Source: Burkholderiales bacterium (GTDB lineage Bacteria > Pseudomonadota > Gammaproteobacteria > Burkholderiales > Burkholderiaceae_C). From it: 64,000 nt of DNA. This document shows, piece after piece, positions 18,289 to 29,135 of this stretch. The notes under the pieces were generated by a model, which saw nothing but the letters and a program-made list of their open reading frames with translations, was not told where the DNA came from and made no database searches. Positions within the stretch are counted from its first letter, which is position 1. Each line of letters starts with the position of its first letter. The translations under genes and the position numbers were made by a program. The stretch is taken from the NCBI GenBank assembly GCA_021414305.1, contig JAIOOS010000028.1, positions 62,001 to 126,000 on the forward strand, written 5' to 3'.

Positions 18289-18921
18289 ATGACCCCCGCC
18301 GCCCCCGCCGCCCCGGCTGGCGCCGCCGAGCCGCCGATCACCCGCCTGCTGCAGCTCGCCGCGCAGGGCGACCGGGCCGCGCTCGACCAGATCTACGCCT
18401 CGCTCTACCCCGACCTGAAGCGCATCGCCCGCTCGCGCCTGCGCCAGCAGGGGCGTGCCGACAGCATGGGCACGACGACGCTGCTGCACGAGAGCTTCAT
18501 CCGGCTGGTGAATGCGTCGGAGCTGCGCCTCGTCGACCGGCGCCACTTCTTCGCCTACGCCGCGCGGACCATGCGCAACGTCATCATCGACAGCGCCCGC
18601 GAGCACCTCGCCGAGCGGCGCGGCGGCGGCGCCGCGCACGAGACGCTGGGCGGCGACGCCGCGCTGCAGGTCGCCGACACCAGCACCAGCGAGGAGCTGA
18701 TCCGCGTCAGCGAGGCGCTGCTCGAGCTCGAGAAGATCGACCCCGAGCTCGCCGAGCTGGTCGACATGCGCTACTTCGGCGGCTACAGCGAGACCGAGAT
18801 CGCCGAATTGCAGGGCATCACCGACCGCACCGTGCGCCGGCGCTGGGACAAGGCGCGCGCCTGGCTCTACGTTGCGCTCAACGACAACCCGGCGCCACCG
18901 CCGCCACCGCCGACGAGCTGA
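18289..18921 (+). CDS. ECF-type RNA polymerase sigma factor (kinase-associated type)
   Basis: A 210-residue sigma-70 family member with region 2 (about residues 30-105; RHFFAYAARTMRNVIID) and region 4 (about 145-195; YSETEIAELQGITDRTVRRRW). It fits the Sigma70_ECF group often called TIGR02999/ECF43. In that group a membrane Ser/Thr kinase next door, not an anti-sigma factor, controls activity (shown for Vibrio EcfP/PpkT2). Here the region 2.2 segment reads GTTTLLHESFIRL, so threonines 62-64 are candidate phosphosites. The C-terminus ends in a Pro run (PAPPPPPPTS), whose DNA overlaps the end of a convergent gene. The ATG follows the 11-base tandem repeat; no anti-sigma gene of ordinary type is recognised nearby. 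Confidence 0.9.
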   Translation: MTPAAPAAPAGAAEPPITRLLQLAAQGDRAALDQIYASLYPDLKRIARSRLRQQGRADSMGTTTLLHESFIRLVNASELRLVDRRHFFAYAARTMRNVIIDSAREHLAERRGGGAAHETLGGDAALQVADTSTSEELIRVSEALLELEKIDPELAELVDMRYFGGYSETEIAELQGITDRTVRRRWDKARAWLYVALNDNPAPPPPPPTS

Positions 18922-19103
18922 AGCCAGGTCTCTATCCAGCCATGCAGGGTCGAGTCGGCCGGCCAGCCTTCCTTGACCTGCAGCCCGGAGCGCAGCTCCC
19001 AGCTCGAGTCGAACCAGCCCGGACCGTCGGGCAAGGGCCGGCTCGTCGCCGACGTCTTCTCGATCGGCAGCAGCGACAGGGGTTCGGCGACGGCGAGTGA
19101 CAT
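18867..19103 (-). CDS. Small conserved-looking protein downstream of the transglutaminase
   Basis: A 78-residue protein of unknown function. It contains GWFDSSWELRSGLQVKEGW, a Trp-rich pattern I associate with short hypothetical proteins of Burkholderiales, though I cannot name a family. The ATG is preceded by a plausible ribosome-binding site (GGGAG). The last 18 codons (including a six-Gly run) overlap the end of the ECF sigma gene on the other strand by 55 bases. It starts 100 bases after the transglutaminase stop in the same direction. Confidence 0.55.
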   Translation of the reverse strand: MSLAVAEPLSLLPIEKTSATSRPLPDGPGWFDSSWELRSGLQVKEGWPADSTLHGWIETWLQLVGGGGGGAGLSLSAT

Positions 19104-19203
19104 GGGGCGGCTCCCGGGTTGCGAAGGCCGCCAGTCTCCGGTTCCCGGCGCTGCCGCACCATCCCGCCGATGGCCGTTCAGGCACCCCCGCGAGGCGCGC
19201 CCT

Positions 19204-20112
19204 TCAACGGGGGAGAACCGTCTCCTGCTCCGGGATGACGCTCACCGCGACCCCCATGCTCTGCCCGCGCCCGCCGAGGATCACGCCGCGCAGCGGCACG
19301 ACGTCGGCGAAGTCGGCGCCCCAGGCGAGCGTGATGTAGCGCTGGTCGGCGCGGGTGTCGTTGGTCGGGTCGAGCTCGACCCAGCCGTGCTTCGGCGAAT
19401 AGGCCGCCACCCACGCGTGCGAGGCGTCGACGCCGAGCAACCGCGCGCGCCCCGGCGGCGGGTCGGTGCGCAGGTAGCCCGAGACGTAGCGCGCCGGCAG
19501 GCCCTGGCCGCGCAGGCAGGCGAGCATTACGTGGGCGAAGTCCTGGCAGACGCCGCTGCGCAGCTCGAGCACCTCGTCGACCTGGGTGGAGACGGTGGTC
19601 GCGCCGGGCTCGAAATGGAAGTCGGCATGGATGCGGCGGCGGAGGTGAACGATGGCCTCGAGCCAGTCGCGGCCCTCGGCGAAGCTCGGCGCCGCATAGG
19701 CGCGGGCCGCTTCCGACCAGGGCACGAGCGCGCTCGGCTCGCTCAGCCGCGCCGGGGCGAGCTCGTCCTGCCCGGGCTCGCCGCGCACCGCGTCGCGAAC
19801 CGCTTCCCAGCTGAGCGGCTGGCCGCCGGCGGGGTCGGGTCGCTCGCGGATCTCGACCCGCGCGAGCATGCGCACGCGCAGCAGCGGATGCGGCGCGTAG
19901 ACCGCGAAATGGGTGACGCCGTTGCCGAAGGCGTCGCGCTCCTCGCGCCGCTCGTCGGTGGCCGGCTCGATGCGCAGCTCGTGCGATACCACGTGCTGCC
20001 ACGGCAGCTCGCGCGGCGTGAGGTGCGCGAGCTGCCACGACTGCGAGACCGGCACCCGATACGAATAACGGGTCTCGTGCTCGACCGTGTAGCGCTCGAT
20101 GCCCATGCTCAC
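19204..20112 (-). CDS. Bacterial transglutaminase-like cysteine protease (BTLCP type)
   Basis: A 302-residue soluble protein with the N-terminal beta domain common to bacterial transglutaminase-like proteases (starting IERYTVEHETRYSYRVPVS) and a catalytic core with Cys189 (SGVCQDFAH), His232 (ASHAWVAAY) and Asp248 (ELDPTND). Members are predicted to cleave or ligate amide bonds and regularly stand beside alpha-E and circularly permuted ATP-grasp genes. The start is 4 bases from the preceding gene, so it is cotranscribed with it. The substrate is unknown. Confidence 0.92.
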   Translation of the reverse strand: MSMGIERYTVEHETRYSYRVPVSQSWQLAHLTPRELPWQHVVSHELRIEPATDERREERDAFGNGVTHFAVYAPHPLLRVRMLARVEIRERPDPAGGQPLSWEAVRDAVRGEPGQDELAPARLSEPSALVPWSEAARAYAAPSFAEGRDWLEAIVHLRRRIHADFHFEPGATTVSTQVDEVLELRSGVCQDFAHVMLACLRGQGLPARYVSGYLRTDPPPGRARLLGVDASHAWVAAYSPKHGWVELDPTNDTRADQRYITLAWGADFADVVPLRGVILGGRGQSMGVAVSVIPEQETVLPR

Positions 20113-20116
20113 GAAC

Positions 20117-22567
20117 TCAGGCCACCAGCGAAAGCACGCTGCGCGTGACCGCGTGCGAGAAGAACTTCATCGAGATGTCGTCGGAGACGGCGAACGCGGC
20201 GCGCTGCAGCTGCGCCAGGGTCTCGACCAGCACCTCGCTCTCCGGATGCAGGTCGGCCGGCTCGAGGGCGCGCAGCGCGGCGTGGGCCGGCGCCAGCGAC
20301 TCGCCGGCGAAGCGGCCGTGCGTGGCCTCGATCTTGGCGATGTACTCCGAGAGGCCCTTCGCCTGGAACGCGAGCGAGCGTGGATTGGCGACGTCGCGCA
20401 CCAGCATGTCGAGCACCGGCAGCCACTCGGGCGCGGCGAGATAGCGCGAGCGATAGGTCACGCTCGAATCGGCGAATTCGAGCAGCCAGTCGAGATCGTG
20501 GTCGCGGCCGTCCTCGATCGCCACCGTGAGTGCGGTGCACATCGTCGACAGCCGCTCGATCCGCCGGCCCATCGAGAGGAAGCGCCAGCCGATGCCGCGG
20601 GTCATGCCGTCGAGCACGAAGCCCGAGAGCGTCATCATCGCGGTGGTCGCCCGGTCGAGCCAGACCAGCGTGTTCGGCAGCGAGGGCTCGCGCGTGAACA
20701 CCGGGTCGCCGATCAGGCGGTTGAGCGTGCGCCAGTGATCGGTCGACATCCGGTCGCGCAGGCTGAAGGCCACGCGCGAAAGCTGGCGCAGGCGCTGGTT
20801 GAGGGTCGCCTCCGGATTCGTCGCCGCCCGGCGGAGGAGGCGCGGCACGTTCTTCGCCGTCGACTCGATCAGGCCGAGCTGGGCGGCCAGCACCCAGGCG
20901 GGCTGCACGCCGGCGCTGCGCGCGCCGGGGTCGTCGAGCACCTGGCCGAGGGCGACGCGCAGGAGCCGGACCGAGGCGTCGCAGCGCTCGCCGTAGCGGC
21001 CGAACCAGAACAGGTTCTCGGCGGCGCGCGACGCCAGGGTCGCGTTCGAGTCGACGAGCTGCTCCGCCGTGACCGTCTGCGAGAGCAGCGAGAACGAGGC
21101 GTTGACCGGCGCGTCGGAGAGCACCCAGGTGTCCTTCGAGCGGCCGCCGCGCTGCATCGCGATGATGCGCGAGTCTTCGTCGCCGGCCACGCGTGTCAGG
21201 CCGCCGGGCATGACGCGCCAGCCGCCGGGCGTGGCGACGGCGAACACGCGCAGCCCCACGGTGCGCGCGGCGAACGCCTCGCCGCCCGCCCCTTCGAGCA
21301 CCGGCGCCTGCGAGACGTGCACCCACTCCTGGGCGACGTAGTGCTGCGGCCGCGCGGCGATGCGCTCCATCAGCGAATTGCGCTCCGCCTCCGACAGATC
21401 CTCGACGACGATCGGCCGCTCGCTCGGCGAGCGCTCGAGCGGCTTGATGATCAGCCGCTCCGGACGCTGGAAGGCGTCGGCGAAGGCGGCCGGCTCGCCC
21501 AGCCACCAGGTCGCGACCGAAGGCAGCAGCAGCTCCTCGCCGAGCAGGCGGCGGGCGAGCTTGGGCAGGTAGCCGAGCAGCGCGCCGGACTCGAGCACGC
21601 CCGAGCCGAGGGCGTTGGCGAGCAGCACGTTGCCGCGGCGGGCGCACTCCGTGAGGCCGGCGATGCCCAGCGCCGAGTCGGAGCGCAGCTCGAGCGGATC
21701 GCAGTAGTCGTCGTCCTGGCGGCGGACGATCGCATGCACGCGCTCGAGGCCGCCGATCGTCTTCAGCCACACGCGGTCGTTGCGCACCGTCAGGTCGTTG
21801 CCTTCGACCAGGGCGAAGCCGAGGTAGCGCGCGAGCAGCGCGTGCTCGAAGTAGGTCTCGTTGTAGGGCCCCGGCGTGAGCAGGACGATCCGCGTCGGCC
21901 CGTCGCCGCGCGGCGCCCAGCGCATCAGGGCCGAGCGCAGCGCCTCGAAGTACGAGGCGAGGTGCTGCACCGGCAGCTCGCGGAACATCTGCGGGAACAC
22001 GCGCGAGACCACGAGCCGGTTCTCGAGCGCATAGCCCGAGCCCGAAGGCGCCTGGGTCCGGTCGCTCACCACCCACCAGCGGCCGTCAGGCGAGCGCGCC
22101 AGGTCGGCCGCGTACTGCAGCAGGTGCATGCCGCTGACCGGCGCCAGGCCTTGCGCCGGCCCGAGGAAGCCGCGGTGGCCGAAGACCACCGGCGGCGGGA
22201 TCGCGCCGCTCTTCAGCAGCTCCTGCGGCCCGTAGATGTCGCCGAGCACGCGGTTGAGCAGGTCGGCGCGTTGCTCGATCCCGGCCTCGATCTGCTCCCA
22301 TTCCTCGGCCGGCAACAGCAGCGGCAGCGGATCGACCTCCCACGGCCGGCTCGCGCCCATCGCGTCTTCGTAGACGTTGTAGGTGATGCCCTGCTCGCGG
22401 ATCTGCCGCTCGGTGAGCGAGAGCGTGTCGCTCACCTCGCGCTCGCCGCGCTCGGCGAGCGAGCGCATGAACGCGTCCCAGTGCGCGCGCGGCGCACCCG
22501 GCGCCGCAAGCAACTCGTCGTAGCGGTCGCCCTGCGCCGAGTACCCGGCGAGCAGCTTCGTCAGCAT
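20117..22567 (-). CDS. Fusion of circularly permuted ATP-grasp and alpha-E domains
   Basis: An 816-residue protein. Residues 1 to about 480 form a circularly permuted ATP-grasp ligase (DUF404/DUF407 type): the stretches VVSDRTQAPSGSGYALENR and VVLLTPGPYNETYFEHALL parallel those in the separate ligase at 27141-28577. Residues from about 500 onward form an alpha-E helical domain (DUF403): LASRAAENLFWFGRYGER corresponds to the first residues of the alpha-E protein at 26061-27128. ATP-grasp members make amide bonds, so peptide synthesis or modification is predicted. It starts 5 bases after the DUF2126 gene and is the second copy of the ligase/alpha-E pair in this cluster. Confidence 0.92.
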   Translation of the reverse strand: MLTKLLAGYSAQGDRYDELLAAPGAPRAHWDAFMRSLAERGEREVSDTLSLTERQIREQGITYNVYEDAMGASRPWEVDPLPLLLPAEEWEQIEAGIEQRADLLNRVLGDIYGPQELLKSGAIPPPVVFGHRGFLGPAQGLAPVSGMHLLQYAADLARSPDGRWWVVSDRTQAPSGSGYALENRLVVSRVFPQMFRELPVQHLASYFEALRSALMRWAPRGDGPTRIVLLTPGPYNETYFEHALLARYLGFALVEGNDLTVRNDRVWLKTIGGLERVHAIVRRQDDDYCDPLELRSDSALGIAGLTECARRGNVLLANALGSGVLESGALLGYLPKLARRLLGEELLLPSVATWWLGEPAAFADAFQRPERLIIKPLERSPSERPIVVEDLSEAERNSLMERIAARPQHYVAQEWVHVSQAPVLEGAGGEAFAARTVGLRVFAVATPGGWRVMPGGLTRVAGDEDSRIIAMQRGGRSKDTWVLSDAPVNASFSLLSQTVTAEQLVDSNATLASRAAENLFWFGRYGERCDASVRLLRVALGQVLDDPGARSAGVQPAWVLAAQLGLIESTAKNVPRLLRRAATNPEATLNQRLRQLSRVAFSLRDRMSTDHWRTLNRLIGDPVFTREPSLPNTLVWLDRATTAMMTLSGFVLDGMTRGIGWRFLSMGRRIERLSTMCTALTVAIEDGRDHDLDWLLEFADSSVTYRSRYLAAPEWLPVLDMLVRDVANPRSLAFQAKGLSEYIAKIEATHGRFAGESLAPAHAALRALEPADLHPESEVLVETLAQLQRAAFAVSDDISMKFFSHAVTRSVLSLVA

Positions 22568-22572
22568 CGCTC

Positions 22573-26016
<3,444 letters not shown>

Positions 26017-26060
26017 GCGGGGGCTTTCGGGAGGCGGGCCGCGTGCGGCCCGTCAGGATT

Positions 26061-27128
26061 TCAAGCGGCCACCGGGACCAGGAAGTCGCGGCTGATGCCG
26101 ACGCCGAGCGCGTTGACGCGCTCGAGGAACTGCGTCAGGTAGGCGTGCAGGCCGGTCGCCAGGATCTCGTCGATCCGGCCGTATTGCAGGTCGGCGTCTA
26201 GCCGGCCGGCCAGGCGAAGCGTGTCCTTCGACTGTTCGTTGGCGACGCGGTGCAGGTTGGAGACGACTTCGTGCATGCAGGCCGCGAGCGAGCGCGGCAT
26301 GTCGGGCCTGAGGATCAGCAACTCGGCCACCCGCTCGGGCCGGATCACGTTGCGGTAGACCTTGCGGTAGACCTCGAAGCCGGAGACCGAGCGCAGCACC
26401 GCCGACCAGTGATAGAAGTCGAACTCGACGTCCTTGCCGTTGCCGTCGGCCGCCGCCGCGGCCAGGCCCGGCACCGCCTCGTCCTCCCCTTGCGACTGCG
26501 ACTGCGATTGCAGGCTCGCCAGGCGGTCGCGGCGCAGGCCCGTGGCCGAGCCGAAGCCGAAGAACTCGCTGTCGACCGCGTGGAACTTGACGTCGAGCAG
26601 GCGCGCCGTGTTGTCGGCACGCTCGAGGAAGCTGCCGATGCGCAGGAAGTGGAAGGCCTCGTCCTGCAGCATCGTGCCGACGGTGACGCCGCGCGAAAGG
26701 TGCGAGCGGAACTTGACCCATTCGAAGGCCTCGCCCGGGCTGCGCTCGAAGATGTCGGTCGCGACCATGCGCTGGAACTCGAGCCAGGTCTGGTTCTGCG
26801 TTTCCCAGACCTCGGTGGTGAGCGTGCCGCGGACCGCGCGCGCGTTCTCGCGCGCCGCCATCAGGCAGCTGCGGATCGAGGAGCCGTTGGCGGCGTCGCT
26901 CACCATGTAGTCCATCACGCTCTTCGGCGTGACCGTGCCGTGGCGCTTGGCGAAGTCGCCGGTGAGCTCGCTGATGCTCAAGAGGCCGCGCCAGCCACGC
27001 TCGGCCGCGCCCTCCGACTGCGGCAGCAGCGACATCTGGTAGTTGACGTCGAGCATGCGCGCGGTGTTCTCCGCGCGCTCCATGTAGCGAGCCATCCAGA
27101 ACAGGTGATCGGCGGTGCGTGACAGCAT
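26061..27128 (-). CDS. Alpha-E domain protein
   Basis: A 355-residue all-helical protein of the alpha-E (DUF403) family, beginning with the signature MLSRTADHLFWMARYMERAE. The family has no known enzymatic activity of its own and is always linked to circularly permuted ATP-grasp ligases. It starts 12 bases after the ligase gene. A Gln/Ser insert (QSQSQSQ, about residue 207) with a low-complexity stretch is unusual and lies in what should be a loop. Confidence 0.93.
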   Translation of the reverse strand: MLSRTADHLFWMARYMERAENTARMLDVNYQMSLLPQSEGAAERGWRGLLSISELTGDFAKRHGTVTPKSVMDYMVSDAANGSSIRSCLMAARENARAVRGTLTTEVWETQNQTWLEFQRMVATDIFERSPGEAFEWVKFRSHLSRGVTVGTMLQDEAFHFLRIGSFLERADNTARLLDVKFHAVDSEFFGFGSATGLRRDRLASLQSQSQSQGEDEAVPGLAAAAADGNGKDVEFDFYHWSAVLRSVSGFEVYRKVYRNVIRPERVAELLILRPDMPRSLAACMHEVVSNLHRVANEQSKDTLRLAGRLDADLQYGRIDEILATGLHAYLTQFLERVNALGVGISRDFLVPVAA

Positions 27129-27140
27129 GGTCGTCTCCCG

Positions 27141-28577
27141 TCAGGCCTCGAGGATCCAGGTGTCCTTGGTGCCGCCGCCCTGCGACGAATTCACCACCAG
27201 CGAACCCTCCTTCAGCGCCACCCGGGTCAGCCCGCCGGGCACCATCTGCACCGTCTTGCCGGAGAGCACGAAAGGACGCAGGTCGATGTGGCGCGGCGCG
27301 ATGCCGCTCTCGACGTAGGTGGGGCAGGTGGAAAGCGCCAGCGTCGGCTGGGCGATGTAGCGCGACGGATCGGCCTTCAGCGCGACCCGGAAGTCCTCGA
27401 TCTCCGCCTTCGTGGACGCCGGGCCGACCAGCATGCCGTAGCCGCCGGCGCCGTGCACCTCCTTGACCACCAGCTCGCCCAGGTGGTCGAGCACGTAGGC
27501 CAGCGCCTCCGGCTCGCGGCACACGTGCGTCGGCACGTTCGCGAGGATCGGCTTCTCGCCGAGGTAGAACTCGATCATCTTCGGCACGTAGGGATAGATC
27601 GACTTGTCGTCGGCGACGCCGGTGCCGATGGCGTTCGAGAGCGTCACGTTGCCGGCACGATAGGCGGCGAGGAGGCCGGCGCAGCCGAGCGTGGAATCGG
27701 CGCGAAAGGCGAGCGGGTCGAGGAAGTCGTCGTCGACCCGGCGATAGATCACGTCGACGCGCTTCGGCCCCTGCGTCGTGCGCATGTAGACGAAGTTGTC
27801 CTTGACGAACAGGTCCTGGCCCTCGACCAGCTCGATGCCCATCTGCTGCGCGAGGAAGGCGTGCTCGAAGTAGGCGCTGTTGTACATGCCGGGGGTGAGG
27901 ACGACGACGGTCGGGTCGTTCACTGCCGCCGGCGCCACCGAGCGCAGCGTCTCGAGCAAGAGGTCGGGATAGTGCGCGACCGGCGCCACCCGGTGCCGGC
28001 TGAACAGCTCGGGAAAGAGCCGCATCATCATCTTGCGGTTCTCGAGCATGTAGCTCACGCCGCTCGGCACCCGCAGGTTGTCCTCGAGCACGTAGTAGCT
28101 GCCGCTGCCGTCGGGATTCGCGGCGCGGACGATGTCGATGCCGGCGATGTGCGAATAGATGCCGCCCGGCACGTCGACATTGAGCATCTCGTTCCTGAAC
28201 TGGGCGTTGCCGATCACCTGGTCGCTCGGAACGATGCCGGCCCGGAGGATCTCCTGGCCGTGGTAGACGTCGTGGACGAAGCGGTTCAGCGCAGTGACCC
28301 GCTGGCGCAGCCCGCGCTCCATCTCGCGCCACTCGTGCGCCGGGATCACCCGGGGAATCAGGTCGAACGGGATCAGCCGCTCGGTGCCCTTGCCGTCCTC
28401 GTCTTTCGCGCCGTAGACGGCGAAGGTGATGCCGACGCGGCGGAAGATGACCTCGGCCTCTTCTCGCCGAGAAAGCATCACCTGCGGCGGCTGTTCCGCG
28501 AGCCAGCGGTCGTAGCCGCGGTAATGCTCGCGAACCGTGCCGCCCTCGCCGCGCATCTCGTCGAAGACCCCAGCCAT
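27141..28577 (-). CDS. Circularly permuted ATP-grasp ligase (type 2)
   Basis: A 478-residue ligase of the DUF404/DUF407 type. Typical stretches are YYVLEDNLRVPSGVSYMLEN, VVLTPGMYNSAYFEHAFLA and, at the end, GGLTRVALKEGSLVVNSSQG. It should activate a carboxylate with ATP and join it to an amine; the substrate is unknown. The start at 28577 (MAGVFDEMRGEGG) is chosen for its strong ribosome-binding site GGAGGG. That site lies within an 8-base-pair hairpin, which suggests translational control of this first gene of the cluster. Confidence 0.93.
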   Translation of the reverse strand: MAGVFDEMRGEGGTVREHYRGYDRWLAEQPPQVMLSRREEAEVIFRRVGITFAVYGAKDEDGKGTERLIPFDLIPRVIPAHEWREMERGLRQRVTALNRFVHDVYHGQEILRAGIVPSDQVIGNAQFRNEMLNVDVPGGIYSHIAGIDIVRAANPDGSGSYYVLEDNLRVPSGVSYMLENRKMMMRLFPELFSRHRVAPVAHYPDLLLETLRSVAPAAVNDPTVVVLTPGMYNSAYFEHAFLAQQMGIELVEGQDLFVKDNFVYMRTTQGPKRVDVIYRRVDDDFLDPLAFRADSTLGCAGLLAAYRAGNVTLSNAIGTGVADDKSIYPYVPKMIEFYLGEKPILANVPTHVCREPEALAYVLDHLGELVVKEVHGAGGYGMLVGPASTKAEIEDFRVALKADPSRYIAQPTLALSTCPTYVESGIAPRHIDLRPFVLSGKTVQMVPGGLTRVALKEGSLVVNSSQGGGTKDTWILEA

Positions 28578-28582
28578 TCGAA

Positions 28583-28602
28583 ACCCTCCGTTGCCGGAGG
28601 GT
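28583..28602 (-). promoter_or_regulatory. Hairpin that masks the ribosome-binding site of the ATP-grasp gene
   Basis: On the transcript strand the sequence ACCCTCCG-GCAA-CGGAGGGT forms a perfect 8-base-pair stem closed by a GCAA (GNRA) tetraloop. The 3' arm contains the Shine-Dalgarno GGAGGG, which ends six bases before the ATG at 28577. A structure of this kind keeps ribosomes off until it is opened. No T tract follows, so it is not an intrinsic terminator. Confidence 0.55.
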
Positions 28603-28643
28603 AGCAAAGTCCGCGCCACGCCTGCCCGCGGGCCGGCGAAGGG

Positions 28644-29048
28644 CTACTCTTCCTCGGCTTCGTCGGCGGCGTCGGCCGCCTCGGCTGCGTCTGCCGTTTC
28701 GGCGACTTCCGCCGTTTCTGCGGTTTCGGCCGCTGCTGCCTTGGCCTTGGCCGACTTCGTGGTCTTCTTCGCCTTCGGCGCCGGCACGACCACCGCCACG
28801 GGCGGCTCGGCCGCGAGGAGCGCCGCAGCGGCCTCCTCGCGGATGTGGACGATCTCGGCGCGCTTCAGCGCGAGCTCGATCCGCGGCCGCCAGGTGGCGT
28901 TGAGGGCGCGGTTGCCGAGCGAGTTCTTCGCCGAGCCGATGTAGGCCTCGAGTTCGGACACGGACAGGCGATCGAGCTTCTCGTACAGCGCGGTTTCCTC
29001 TTCGCTGGTGAAGGGTTCCATCGGGGCGGTAACGTTATCTTTGTGCAT
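28644..29048 (-). CDS. Hypothetical protein with Lys-rich linker and acidic Ala/Glu tail
   Basis: A 134-residue protein, not recognised. Residues 10-70 look like a folded helical domain (EEETALYEKLDRLSVSELEAY, then WRPRIELALKRAEIVH). A Lys/Ala stretch (PKAKKTTKSAKAKAAAAE) and a strongly acidic Ala/Glu/Asp tail follow. The polarity of the tail and linker recalls nucleic-acid-binding or histone-like proteins, but that is only an impression. No good ribosome-binding site is visible for either candidate ATG (29048 or 29021). It stands alone between comEC and the ATP-grasp cluster. Confidence 0.6.
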   Translation of the reverse strand: MHKDNVTAPMEPFTSEEETALYEKLDRLSVSELEAYIGSAKNSLGNRALNATWRPRIELALKRAEIVHIREEAAAALLAAEPPVAVVVPAPKAKKTTKSAKAKAAAAETAETAEVAETADAAEAADAADEAEEE

Positions 29049-29135
29049 GGACCGAGCTTAGTCTCTAAAGCGCCACGAAACCGGCAATCGCCCTGCCGGC
29101 GACGAATATCGCTCCGCCTCGACGCGAGGGGGCGC

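Noticed and set aside
12711..18921. The kinase/protease island as a prophage, mobile element or anti-phage defence island
   Set aside because: No integrase, transposase, tRNA, direct repeats at the borders, or known defence domain was seen; lower G+C alone is not enough.
28583..28602. The ACCCTCCG hairpin as a transcription terminator
   Set aside because: No U tract on either side and the stem contains the ribosome-binding site, so translational control is more likely.
29081..29099. CCGGCA / TGCCGG hairpin after comEC as terminator
   Set aside because: Only six base pairs, a seven-base loop and a very short U stretch; too weak to call.
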